This document shows, in pieces, positions 1-8,034 of a stretch of DNA of 64,000 nucleotides. The translations under genes were made by a program, and so were the position numbers. The stretch is from Croceitalea sp947503285 (lineage in GTDB: Bacteria; Bacteroidota; Bacteroidia; Flavobacteriales; Flavobacteriaceae). The notes under the pieces were generated by a model. The model was not told the DNA's origin and did not search any database. It was given only the letters and a program-made list of their open reading frames with translations. How positions within the stretch are numbered: position 1 is the first letter of the stretch; the number at the start of each line of letters is the position of its first letter. The stretch is taken from assembly GCF_036985505.1 (NCBI RefSeq), contig NZ_BTGQ01000002.1:806001-870000 (forward strand), in the 5' to 3' direction.

Positions 1-1103
1 TAAAAGGCATCGAACTTGTCAAGATCTACGGCATTGTTCGTGCCTTCACCAATAGCCCTAAAGGTTACCTCACGCTGACGGCCGATTTCCTTCAAAATAA
101 AGGGCATATCCTTTTCTTGTGCCAAAAAGACTTCATAGTTTTTGCTTTGCAATAAACGGCAATCCTTTTCACGAAGCTTTTCGATTTCACCCTGAATGAC
201 CTCCGTTCGAACGGCCGAAGCTATTTTTCGCGGGGCCTTCGGAATCTTCAAAGTGGTCGGCACCTTATCTATTAAGCGTTCTTTTTCAAAAACATTGGCC
301 AGTAAATAGGTCTTTTTTCGAAGCAGATCGGCAAAATCAGAAAGGCTTTCGGCCTCGCCCTGTGTCTTTACCGAGATGGGTTGGCCTATTCTTACCTTAA
401 TAGGCCTGCGCCGCTGGGTAGTTAGTTCAGAAGGCAGTTTAGCCGTTCTAAATACCTCATTCATTTTAGCCAATCTATAAAATAAGCGACTGTTTTTCGC
501 ATGAAAATAAATAGGCACCACGGGCACTTCGGCTTTGCGTATCAATTTTATGGCAGCCTCCTCCCAAGGTTTATCGACGACCAACTTACCATCTTTATAG
601 GTAGAGACCTCCCCTGCCGGAAATATACCCAAGGGATGCCCATTGCGTAAATGCAACAATGCATTTTTGAACCCAGAAACACTACTCTTGGCATCCTTGT
701 GGTTTTCAAAAGGGTTTACGGGCATGATGAACGGCTTAATCGGTTCGATACGGTGTAATAAAAAATTGGCTATAATCTTAAAATCCTTTCGCTGGCTCAA
801 CATCAGTTTGAGCAATAGCACCCCATCAATACCGCCAAGTGGATGGTTTGAAATGGTAATAAAAGGACCCTCTTTAGGCAAGCGTCTGAAATCTTCTTCC
901 GGAATTTCAAAATCAATTTCAAAGTCATCAAGTACGGCATCTAAAAACGCCGGACCCTCTAAGTCTTTATTTTTGTCGTAAAATCTATTGATTGCCGTGA
1001 TTTTGGTCGTCACCAAGAGCAACCAACCCATAAATGTACCTAAAAAGCCATACTTGTCTAAGTGTATGACCTTTGCAACCTCTTTCGCAGATACCAACCC
1101 CAT
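1..1103 (-). CDS. OlsF-like lysophospholipid acyltransferase / GNAT protein (partial)
   Basis: The frame starts at the ATG complementary to 1101-1103 and runs off the left edge, leaving 367 visible residues. The N-terminal half is a PlsC-type acyltransferase: it has NHPLGGIDG at residues 86-94, with His87 and Asp93 as the catalytic pair (spacing one longer than classical HX4D, as in hemolysin/OlsF relatives), and FPAGEVS at 161-167 in place of FPEGTRS. The visible C-terminal part (QSKNYEVFLAQ, then FRAIGEGT) resembles the start of the OlsB-like acyl-ACP N-acyltransferase domain. Bifunctional OlsF makes ornithine lipids at the inner membrane in flavobacteria. Because the second domain is cut off, the full OlsF assignment is inferred; a stand-alone hemolysin-type acyltransferase is the alternative. 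Confidence 0.8.
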   Translation of the reverse strand, partial: MGLVSAKEVAKVIHLDKYGFLGTFMGWLLLVTTKITAINRFYDKNKDLEGPAFLDAVLDDFEIDFEIPEEDFRRLPKEGPFITISNHPLGGIDGVLLLKLMLSQRKDFKIIANFLLHRIEPIKPFIMPVNPFENHKDAKSSVSGFKNALLHLRNGHPLGIFPAGEVSTYKDGKLVVDKPWEEAAIKLIRKAEVPVVPIYFHAKNSRLFYRLAKMNEVFRTAKLPSELTTQRRRPIKVRIGQPISVKTQGEAESLSDFADLLRKKTYLLANVFEKERLIDKVPTTLKIPKAPRKIASAVRTEVIQGEIEKLREKDCRLLQSKNYEVFLAQEKDMPFILKEIGRQREVTFRAIGEGTNNAVDLDKFDAF

Positions 1104-1165
1104 AGTTAAAGCATTAGGTAACGGTAAATATAGAAAAATACAAAGATTGTGGGCTTTCTAATTTA

Positions 1166-2416
1166 TCATTTTACGACCAATTGAACGGTTTCCTTACCGC
1201 GTTGCTCGACCAGCACCGAATAGCCATTCAATATTTTTTCCACCGAATGCTCGTCAAAATGCCTAATTGTGTATAACGAGACATCATGATGGCAAGTCAC
1301 TTTGAATTTTTGTTCGAGCAAGGGCAGCACTTCTTTTAGTCCATTGAAGGTATTGTCTAAACAGACTGAAAAACTTATGGCAGAGTTCTGTAACAAGTCA
1401 ACCTTTAAACGATAATCATGAAAAAGTTTGAAGATCTCGCTCATATTCTCTTCTACAATAAATGAAAAATCCAATGAGGATAGTTTCAACAAGACCTGAC
1501 CTTTCTTCACAATGAAACAGGGAACCTCAGGTAAAATCTTGACCCCTTTGCCTACAGTGGTACCTTGCTGCTTTGGATTCAAAAACGATTTCACATGTAG
1601 CGGAATCTCCCTACCCTGTAGTGGCTGTAAAGTTTTAGGGTGAATTACCGAAGCTCCATAAAATGCCAGTTCAATGGCTTCACGATACGAGATTTGATGA
1701 AGTAACTCGGTCTCATCAAAATGTCGAGGGTCGGCATTTAGTACCCCCGGTACATCTTTCCAAATAGTGACCGATTCGGCCTTAAGGCAATACGCCAAAA
1801 TCGCGGCCGAATAATCAGAGCCTTCACGCCCCAATGTCGTTGTAAAATTGTTCTCGTCACTCCCCAAAAAACCCTGTGTGATATTGAGTTCCCCTATGTT
1901 GACCCTGGCTAGCACTTCTTTTTGTGTACGATTCCAGTTTACATGGGCATCGCGGTAGCTGTTATCGGTTTTAATAAGCTCGCGTACATCAAGCCATTGG
2001 TTGGTAACACCCACCTCGTTCAAGTAAGCGCTTACGATGGTTGTCGACAAAAGTTCACCATAACCAACCACTTGGTCATATACAAAGGCATACTTGGGCG
2101 ATTTGTTCCACATTAAAAAACCCCGAAACTCTTGAATCAATGCATTGACCTTATGATGGATTTCGTGGTTTTTGATTTCAAACAAATCATTGAGTATTGT
2201 TTTATGATTCGAAATGACCACATCAATAGCCTGCTCTAATTGGTTCTTATCGTTAAAATAAGCATCTACGATTTGTTCCATGGCATTGGTAGTCTTGCCC
2301 ATCGCAGAAATAACCAGTAAGGTATCTTGATACCCAACTTGCTTCAGTACTTTAACCACATTTCTAACACCTGCCGCATCCTTCACGGACGCTCCACCAA
2401 ATTTAAATATCCTCAT
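1166..2416 (-). CDS. Aspartate kinase
   Basis: This 416-residue monofunctional aspartokinase phosphorylates L-aspartate, the first step toward lysine, threonine and methionine. KFGGASV at residues 5-11 is the nucleotide-binding signature (usually KFGGTSV). LGREGSDYSAA further on matches the GRGGSDxTA substrate loop, and VTIWKDVPGVLNADPR is the conserved segment after it. The C-terminal 120 residues have the length and pattern of ACT regulatory domains, so feedback control by an end product is likely. It is shorter than E. coli LysC (449 residues) but normal for Bacteroidota. The ATG start at 2416 places the glycine-rich motif at the very N-terminus, as expected. Confidence 0.93.
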   Translation of the reverse strand: MRIFKFGGASVKDAAGVRNVVKVLKQVGYQDTLLVISAMGKTTNAMEQIVDAYFNDKNQLEQAIDVVISNHKTILNDLFEIKNHEIHHKVNALIQEFRGFLMWNKSPKYAFVYDQVVGYGELLSTTIVSAYLNEVGVTNQWLDVRELIKTDNSYRDAHVNWNRTQKEVLARVNIGELNITQGFLGSDENNFTTTLGREGSDYSAAILAYCLKAESVTIWKDVPGVLNADPRHFDETELLHQISYREAIELAFYGASVIHPKTLQPLQGREIPLHVKSFLNPKQQGTTVGKGVKILPEVPCFIVKKGQVLLKLSSLDFSFIVEENMSEIFKLFHDYRLKVDLLQNSAISFSVCLDNTFNGLKEVLPLLEQKFKVTCHHDVSLYTIRHFDEHSVEKILNGYSVLVEQRGKETVQLVVK

Positions 2417-2511
2417 AAGTTGATTCAGTTACGTCAAGTGCAGTTGAGATATCCTTTGTATTCGGGATCAAAGCGGTTCTCCACAGCACTAGAACGAACA
2501 ATTTATTCCGT

Positions 2512-2979
2512 TCAAAAGCTGCCCATACCCTCTTCATTCAGCTGCACTACATCCCAATCGCGCATCACCTTGGCACCTTTGCTTTCATAAAACTTTATGG
2601 CCGGTTCATTCCAATCCAATACCTCCCATGCAATTCTGCGAACCCCTTTATCCTTACCATAACGTACGACGCGTTCTAAAAGTGCAGAACCGATACCCGT
2701 ACCCCTCATGGATTGGGTGACGATCAAATCCTCTAGATGAATGACCGGACCGCACCAAGTGGAATACCGTGCATACGTTAATGCCAAACCCACTACTTTT
2801 TGGTCAACCTCGGCCACAAAACAGTGGTAAAGTGGCGTCGCCCCAAAACCTGCTTCGGTCAACTCATCTAGGGTTACCTGAACCGACTCAGGTTCATTCT
2901 CAAACAGGGCCAGCTCGTGAACCAAACCCAAAACCTCGGGCATATCGCCTCTTTCGGCGTCTCGTATAATGTATTTCAT
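2512..2979 (-). CDS. GNAT acetyltransferase, spermidine/spermine N1-acetyltransferase-like
   Basis: The 155 residues align along their length with the SSAT branch of GNAT enzymes. GFGATPLYHCFVAEV (44-58), HLEDLIV (81-87), the acetyl-CoA loop RGTGIGSA (92-99) and WNEPAIKFY (123-131) are all recognisable. Such enzymes acetylate polyamines or other small primary amines (diamines, thialysine) in the cytoplasm; the substrate cannot be read from sequence. The gene is read toward the aspartokinase 95 bp downstream, possibly as one transcript, and is divergent from fbp. Confidence 0.85.
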   Translation of the reverse strand: MKYIIRDAERGDMPEVLGLVHELALFENEPESVQVTLDELTEAGFGATPLYHCFVAEVDQKVVGLALTYARYSTWCGPVIHLEDLIVTQSMRGTGIGSALLERVVRYGKDKGVRRIAWEVLDWNEPAIKFYESKGAKVMRDWDVVQLNEEGMGSF

Positions 2980-3038
2980 AACTGTTACAAATAAAACAAT
3001 TAGTTATAATATAAACAAACAATCATTTTGCGAAAACG

Positions 3039-3067
3039 TTGTAGTATCACAAAATGGACGATATTTG
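3039..3067 (+). promoter_or_regulatory. Probable fbp promoter (Bacteroidota type)
   Basis: TTG at 3039-3041 is followed after 18 bp by GATATTTG at 3060-3067, which matches the Bacteroidota -7 box TAnnTTTG at 7 of 8 positions. Transcription would begin around 3073 and leave a leader of under 20 nt before the ATG at 3091. Confidence 0.5.
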
Positions 3068-3090
3068 CATTCAAATAAAACACAATACCC

Positions 3091-4092
3091 ATGTTTGGCA
3101 AACAGCACCGAACCCTCGGCGAATTTATTATTGCAAATCAAGACTCGTTTCAATATTCCTCTGGTGAACTTTCCAGACTATTGAACGGCATACGATTGGC
3201 TGCAAAAGTGGTCAACCATGAAGTGAACAAAGCCGGGCTTGTCGATATTTTGGGTGATGCCGGCGACACCAATATTCAGGGTGAAGATCAAAAAAAATTG
3301 GATGTACTGGCCAACGAAAAGTTCATTCAGACCCTGAAAAATCGTGAAATCGTATGTGGAATAGCTTCTGAGGAAGAAGATGACTATATCAGTATCAACA
3401 GCCAAGATGAAAAGCACCAGAATAAATATATTGTTCTGATAGACCCCCTGGATGGTTCTTCAAATATTGATGTCAATGTTTCGGTGGGTACCATCTTCTC
3501 CATTTACAGAAGGGTAACCCCGGTCGGTACCCCGGTAACATTAGAAGATTTTTTGCAGCCTGGCCACAAACAGATTGCTGCCGGGTATATCATTTATGGT
3601 ACTTCTACCATGCTCGTTTATACCACTGGTGATGGCGTCAATGGATTTACACTCAATCCTGCCTTGGGTACTTTCTACCTATCACATCCCAACATGCGAT
3701 TTCCTGAAAATGGAAAGATTTATTCCGTAAACGAAGGCAACTACATCCATTTTCCACAAGGGGTAAAAAACTATATTAAGTATTGCCAAAGGGAAGAAGG
3801 TGATAGACCGTATACCTCAAGGTATATCGGATCCCTAGTATCGGATTTTCATCGTAACATGATCAAAGGCGGTATTTATATGTACCCTAAGAGCAGTAAG
3901 GCCTCTAACGGAAAACTACGCCTTATATACGAATGCAATCCCATGGCGTTTTTGGCGGAACAGGCCCATGGAAAAGCAAGTGATGGACGTCAACGTATTA
4001 TGGATATCGAGCCCACCGAACTTCACGAAAGGGTGCCTTTTTTCTGTGGAAGCAAGAAAATGGTGGAAAAAGCAGAGGAATTTATGAACTAA
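3091..4092 (+). CDS. fbp: Class I fructose-1,6-bisphosphatase
   Basis: The 333 residues form a full-length class I FBPase, which hydrolyses fructose 1,6-bisphosphate to fructose 6-phosphate in gluconeogenesis. The metal-binding core VLIDPLDGSSNIDVN lies near residue 115, preceded by ASEEEDD, the acidic metal-ligand segment. PKSSKASNGKLRLIYECNPMAF near the C-terminus supplies the substrate-binding Lys/Arg residues (KLRLIYE). The ATG follows a good promoter and the N-terminal TLGEFI is typical. It is transcribed alone and convergent with the TerB-like gene (7-bp gap). Confidence 0.95.
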   Translation: MFGKQHRTLGEFIIANQDSFQYSSGELSRLLNGIRLAAKVVNHEVNKAGLVDILGDAGDTNIQGEDQKKLDVLANEKFIQTLKNREIVCGIASEEEDDYISINSQDEKHQNKYIVLIDPLDGSSNIDVNVSVGTIFSIYRRVTPVGTPVTLEDFLQPGHKQIAAGYIIYGTSTMLVYTTGDGVNGFTLNPALGTFYLSHPNMRFPENGKIYSVNEGNYIHFPQGVKNYIKYCQREEGDRPYTSRYIGSLVSDFHRNMIKGGIYMYPKSSKASNGKLRLIYECNPMAFLAEQAHGKASDGRQRIMDIEPTELHERVPFFCGSKKMVEKAEEFMN

Positions 4093-4099
4093 ACCCCCT

Positions 4100-4522
4100 C
4101 TATTTTTCCATTAAGTATTGGTAGTCTTCAAAAGCAATCTTACCACAGAAGATATCCAACGATTTTTGAATCATGCTTTCAGCTTTGTCAGGCGAGTATC
4201 CCAGGGCTACCGCATAACGCATGATAAATTTTTTCTGATCTTCATCGACGGATTGATCTGCAAAAGCCATTTGAAAGAATTCAAAAAGACGCTTCAGTCT
4301 TTTTTCGCCGCTATGGGGGGTCTGAATTGGATATTTATTTTCCTTTTTCATGACCTCTTTATATTCCGCGTCAGTGATGTTCAGTTTAAAAGCGAACTTG
4401 TCAAGAATCGCTTTTTCCTCCGGATTGATATCACCATCAACGCTGGCCAAACTGGCCAAGGTGGCGAAATGTGCCAAATTCTGTCGTTGTTCACCGTGCT
4501 CGTATAAATCTATAATGGGCAT
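4100..4522 (-). CDS. TerB-like (tellurite resistance/co-chaperone fold) protein
   Basis: The 140 residues are all-helical and match the TerB/DjlA-like family. ASLASVDGDINPEEKAIL (residues about 24-41) is the conserved acidic motif seen twice in TerB folds, with the partner AFADQSVDEDQKKFI in the second half. There is no signal peptide or membrane segment, so it is probably cytoplasmic. TerB domains bind divalent metal and act at the membrane in stress responses, but no other ter gene is nearby. The specific role is unknown. Confidence 0.7.
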   Translation of the reverse strand: MPIIDLYEHGEQRQNLAHFATLASLASVDGDINPEEKAILDKFAFKLNITDAEYKEVMKKENKYPIQTPHSGEKRLKRLFEFFQMAFADQSVDEDQKKFIMRYAVALGYSPDKAESMIQKSLDIFCGKIAFEDYQYLMEK

Positions 4523-4851
4523 GTCTTAAATTTTGTTGCGCAAATATAAATCTTTTTAGAGCTAAAGAATATGACCATCAAGTAATATTTTGGTGTTCGC
4601 TACGTGCCGTGCCATTCGTTGCTAATACCCTTTTATATTTTACATAGGGATATAGGTTTTTCAGTGCTATCACTAACACGGACCAATGCATTATTTTGTA
4701 ATTTCACAACGCTATGAAATGAATTGTTACCGTGCTTAAAACCAATTGAAATGTTTGATGCCGAAATCGCAGATTCATGAACACCTAGACGAAAGAATAA
4801 GCTAAGATGTGAATAATTACCTCTGATTTACCCATATCATAAAACTACCGA
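4523..4851. other. 329-bp divergent intergenic region
   Basis: This separates the TerB-like gene from the DNA repair cluster. It is AT-rich, with no open frame of convincing length, no RNA gene and no copy of the repeats seen elsewhere. It must hold the promoters for both flanking genes, but no clear TAnnTTTG box with a spaced TTG was found. Confidence 0.5.
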
Positions 4852-5880
4852 ATGAAAACCCCGCTTCTTCAATTTACCGACCGCGGAATCTATTGCGAAC
4901 CGGCAGCGGTTTATTTAGACCCTTGGAAACCCGTTGACAAGGCCATTATTTCACATGGTCATGCCGACCATAGTCGCTGGGGGCATAAAAGCTACATCAC
5001 CCATCACAGGAATGTGCCCATAGTTAAGCATAGGCTCGGAGATGTGAACATCACCGGGAAAGAATGGGGAGAATCCTTTAGCATAAATAACGTAAAGTTC
5101 AGCTTACATCCGGCAGGGCATATCATTGGATCATCACAGATTCGGGTAGAACACAAGGGCGAAGTCTGGGTTTTTACAGGGGATTATAAATTAGAGGATG
5201 ATGGTGTCGCCACCCCCTATGAAACCATAAAATGCCACACTTTCATTACGGAATGTACTTTTGGGTTGCCCGCTTTTTTATGGACCCCCCAACACGAGGT
5301 ATTTCAAGATATCAACGCTTGGTGGGAAGAAAATAAGGCCAACGGACAGACTTCGGTACTTTTTGGATATTCGTTGGGTAAGGCACAACGCCTCCTAAAA
5401 CACTTAGACCCCTCCATTGGAAAAATCTATACCCATGGTGCCGTTGAAAATATGACCGAGGTACTCAGGCCATTGGTAGATTTTCCTGAAACGGAATTGA
5501 TAACCAGGGATACCAAAAAGGAGGATATTAAAGGAAATATGGTCATTGCACCACCTTCGGCACACGGCAGTACTTGGATCCGTAAAATGACACCCTTTGT
5601 CACCGCTTCGGCAAGCGGATGGATGGCGTTTCGTGGCGCACGAAGACGACGTGCCATAGACAAGGGCTTCGTACTAAGTGACCATTGCGACTGGCCCGGG
5701 TTGTTAAAAGCCATTAAAGATACCGGTGCCGAAAAAATCATTTGCACCCATGGGTATACTGAAATATTCTCGAAGTATTTAAGGACACTTGGCTATGATG
5801 CCCGAACCGAACAGACCCAGTATGAAGGGGAGCTAGGGGAAATCAATACTACCGAAACTGAAAAAATGGCGTCGGAATGA
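4852..5880 (+). CDS. Ligase-associated DNA exonuclease (metallo-beta-lactamase/beta-CASP type)
   Basis: This 342-residue protein has the MBL-fold zinc motif HGHADH (His35, His37, Asp39, His40) and a second ligand region HPAGHIIG followed by FTGDYK. The C-terminal part (SDHCDWPGLL, CTHGYTE) matches the family always found with the ATP-dependent ligase and Lhr-type helicase. Pseudomonas homologues are part of a four-protein repair set of ligase, helicase, exonuclease and phosphoesterase. The stop overlaps the ligase start as ATGA, so the two are translationally coupled. It is the first gene of the cluster. Confidence 0.92.
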   Translation: MKTPLLQFTDRGIYCEPAAVYLDPWKPVDKAIISHGHADHSRWGHKSYITHHRNVPIVKHRLGDVNITGKEWGESFSINNVKFSLHPAGHIIGSSQIRVEHKGEVWVFTGDYKLEDDGVATPYETIKCHTFITECTFGLPAFLWTPQHEVFQDINAWWEENKANGQTSVLFGYSLGKAQRLLKHLDPSIGKIYTHGAVENMTEVLRPLVDFPETELITRDTKKEDIKGNMVIAPPSAHGSTWIRKMTPFVTASASGWMAFRGARRRRAIDKGFVLSDHCDWPGLLKAIKDTGAEKIICTHGYTEIFSKYLRTLGYDARTEQTQYEGELGEINTTETEKMASE

Positions 5881-7559
5881 AAGATTTTGCCAACCTCATC
5901 AAAACGTTGGACAGTACCAACAAGACCAATGTCAAAGTACAAGCTTTGGCAGACTATTTTGGTAAGGCGAGCGACAAGGACAAGGTTTGGACCATTGCCA
6001 TTCTTTCGCATAGAAGACCCCCACGACCGGTAAACACTACCTTACTTCGTGAATGGGCCGCAGAATTATCGAACATACCCTTATGGCTGTTTGAAGAAAG
6101 CTATCATATTGTCGGTGATTTGGCAGAGACCATCGCTTTGGTCATTCCCGCCGGTGAAGAATCTACCGACAAAAGTCTCACTGAATTTTTAGAAGAGATG
6201 ATAGCGCTCAAACCAAAACCCGATAATGAGAAAAAAAACTACCTCTTCAAAAACTGGCAACAGTTAAACTATTACGAGCGTTTTGTGTTTACCAAATTGA
6301 TCACTGGCGGCTTTCGAATAGGGGTTAGCCAGAAATTAATGACTCGGGCTTTGGCCAAGGCAACTGAAATCGATGAAGATGTGCTAGCCTATAAATTAAT
6401 GGGGAATTGGGACCCCGATTCCATCTCATTTCAAGAACTTATTTTAGAGGAGAATGAAAGTGACTACTTATCAAAACCCTATCCCTTTTATTTGGCTTAT
6501 GCCGTCGAAGATGAGGTGTCCGGTTTAGGCGACCCCAGTAATTGGTCCGTAGAGCACAAATGGGACGGTATTCGATGTCAGGTCATCATCAGAAACGACG
6601 CCCTATTTGTTTGGAGCCGAGGAGAAGAATTGGTAACGGACAAATATCCTGAATTTCAAGAATTTGTAGGGGTCATTCCGAATGGAACGGTGCTTGACGG
6701 AGAACTACTACCCTACCCTAATGGGGAAATCGGCACCTTCAATGATCTACAGACCCGCATTGGCCGTAAGACCGTTTCTAAAAATCTACTGTTAAAGACC
6801 CCCGTAGTACTAAAGGCCTATGACCTATTGGAATGGGAAGGAAATGATATTCGGCAAAAAACCTTTATTGAACGGAGAACAATTCTTGAAAAACTGATTT
6901 CGACTACGCTCAATCACCAGGTCGCTGAGCGGAGTCGAAGCGATATTCCTATCTTATTATCCGAACGAATGCAATTCAACTCCTGGCTTGAAGTAGCCAA
7001 AGAACGAAACCGTGCTCGTGAAAAACGCAGTGAGGGCTTGATGCTCAAACGAAAGGATTCAGCCTATCAAGTCGGACGAAAAAAAGGGGATTGGTGGAAA
7101 TGGAAAGTAGACCCCTTGACCATTGATGCCGTACTGACCTACGCCATGCGTGGGCACGGCAGACGTAGTAACCTCTTTACCGATTATACCTTTGCGCTAT
7201 GGCAAGAAAATGAAAAGGGAGGTAAAGAACTCGTCACTTTTGCCAAGGCCTACTCCGGATTGACCGATAAAGAGTTTCGAGAAGTAGATGCTTGGATCAA
7301 GAAAAATACCTTAGAACGTTTCGGTCCTGTTCGTAGTGTGACGCCATACCATGTTTTCGAAATCGCCTTTGAGGGCATTGCTTTTTCAAAACGCCACAAA
7401 AGTGGGGTTGCCACCCGTTTTCCAAGAATACTTAGGTGGCGGAAGGATAAGAAAATTGAGGAAGCCAATAATCTAGAGGATTTAAAAGCACTGATTCCGA
7501 CCCCGAATACTCGGGGGAAGGAATCTCCCAGCAAAGAAACCCCAGTAAAAAGATCATGA
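5877..7559 (+). CDS. ATP-dependent DNA ligase (ligase-associated cluster type)
   Basis: The 560-residue ligase seals nicks in duplex DNA using ATP. The helical DNA-binding domain (1-200) is followed by nucleotidyltransferase motif I EHKWDGIR with the adenylated Lys228, then motif III VLDGELL and motifs IV/V EGLMLKRKDSAYQVGRKKGDWWKWK. The C-terminal OB-fold ends near FEGIAFSKRHKSGVATRFPRI (motif VI region). Residues about 341-355 (STTLNHQVAERSRSD) are encoded by an in-frame palindromic repeat also found elsewhere in the window. The protein is somewhat longer than usual for the family, which fits this insertion. The last 20 residues are low-complexity. Confidence 0.93.
   Translation: MKDFANLIKTLDSTNKTNVKVQALADYFGKASDKDKVWTIAILSHRRPPRPVNTTLLREWAAELSNIPLWLFEESYHIVGDLAETIALVIPAGEESTDKSLTEFLEEMIALKPKPDNEKKNYLFKNWQQLNYYERFVFTKLITGGFRIGVSQKLMTRALAKATEIDEDVLAYKLMGNWDPDSISFQELILEENESDYLSKPYPFYLAYAVEDEVSGLGDPSNWSVEHKWDGIRCQVIIRNDALFVWSRGEELVTDKYPEFQEFVGVIPNGTVLDGELLPYPNGEIGTFNDLQTRIGRKTVSKNLLLKTPVVLKAYDLLEWEGNDIRQKTFIERRTILEKLISTTLNHQVAERSRSDIPILLSERMQFNSWLEVAKERNRAREKRSEGLMLKRKDSAYQVGRKKGDWWKWKVDPLTIDAVLTYAMRGHGRRSNLFTDYTFALWQENEKGGKELVTFAKAYSGLTDKEFREVDAWIKKNTLERFGPVRSVTPYHVFEIAFEGIAFSKRHKSGVATRFPRILRWRKDKKIEEANNLEDLKALIPTPNTRGKESPSKETPVKRS
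6898..6940 (+). repeat. Palindromic element inside the DNA ligase gene
   Basis: Left arm ttcgactacgctca (6899-6912) and right arm tgagcggagtcgaa (6926-6939) are complementary at 13 of 14 positions around a 13-nt loop. The same arms occur in mfd and in intergenic copies. The reading frame continues through the element, adding about 14 residues to the ligase. Confidence 0.85.
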
Positions 7560-7646
7560 TCAAGGCCAAAAAATAGAGACCGCAGAAACAAAACTGGGAG
7601 TTTTTGGAATGGAGAACTTAAATATAGTATGAGAAAGTATTCAACA

Positions 7647-7675
7647 GATTACTTCGCCAAATTCGTAATTCGTCC
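7647..7675. repeat. Small hairpin repeat left of the GIY-YIG gene
   Basis: The sequence gattacttcgccaaattc followed by gtaattcgtcc contains the inverted arms attac/gtaat. It is similar in layout to the hairpin at 8005-8034, which has arms attgc/gcaat. The two bracket the GIY-YIG gene. Confidence 0.6.
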
Positions 7676-7984
7676 ATGAAAGGATATTGCTACATATTGA
7701 CCAATAAAAATAAGACCGTACTTTATGTAGGAGCTACCAATGACATACAACGACGAATCAGAGAGCATAAAACTGGAAAATATGCTAAATCATTTACAAA
7801 AAGGTACAATTGTTCTCTATTGGTTTACTTTGAAGAATTTGTTTCGGTAAGTGATGCCTTTGAAAGGGAAAAACAATTGAAAGCAGGCAATCGAAAACGA
7901 AAAGAAGGTTTAATCAATTCATTAAATCCAGAATGGAAGGATTTATCCGAAGATTGGCTTGACGAAGAAATGGATTCTAAGTAA
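7676..7984 (+). CDS. GIY-YIG nuclease family protein (URI-type)
   Basis: The 102-residue single-domain GIY-YIG nuclease has CYILTNKNKTVLYVGATND (the GIY...YIG pair appears as CYI and YVG), RRIREHKTG with the catalytic Arg, and FEREKQLKAGNRKRKEGLI with the catalytic Glu. Stand-alone proteins of this type are abundant and multicopy in Bacteroidota; their biological role is not established. It lies between ligase and helicase genes of a conserved four-gene cluster, so it is an addition to that operon. Hairpin repeats lie directly before its ATG and just after its stop, suggesting that gene and repeats moved in together. Confidence 0.9.
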   Translation: MKGYCYILTNKNKTVLYVGATNDIQRRIREHKTGKYAKSFTKRYNCSLLVYFEEFVSVSDAFEREKQLKAGNRKRKEGLINSLNPEWKDLSEDWLDEEMDSK

Positions 7985-8004
7985 CTTTTAGCACAGATTA
8001 AACT

Positions 8005-8034
8005 GATTGCTTCACTTCGCTCGCAATTTATGAC
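8005..8034. repeat. Small hairpin repeat right of the GIY-YIG gene
   Basis: gattgcttcacttcgctcgc followed by aatttatgac carries arms attgc/gcaat. The helicase start codon at 8030 lies in the right flank of this repeat, so the element ends at or inside the helicase gene. Confidence 0.6.

Noticed and set aside
643..981. 112-codon plus-strand frame
   Set aside because: It is the antisense of the acyltransferase gene, which has clear family motifs.
4852..7559. NHEJ system (Ku plus LigD)
   Set aside because: The ligase lacks primase and nuclease domains of LigD, and no Ku gene is present; the neighbours identify the ligase-associated four-gene cluster instead.
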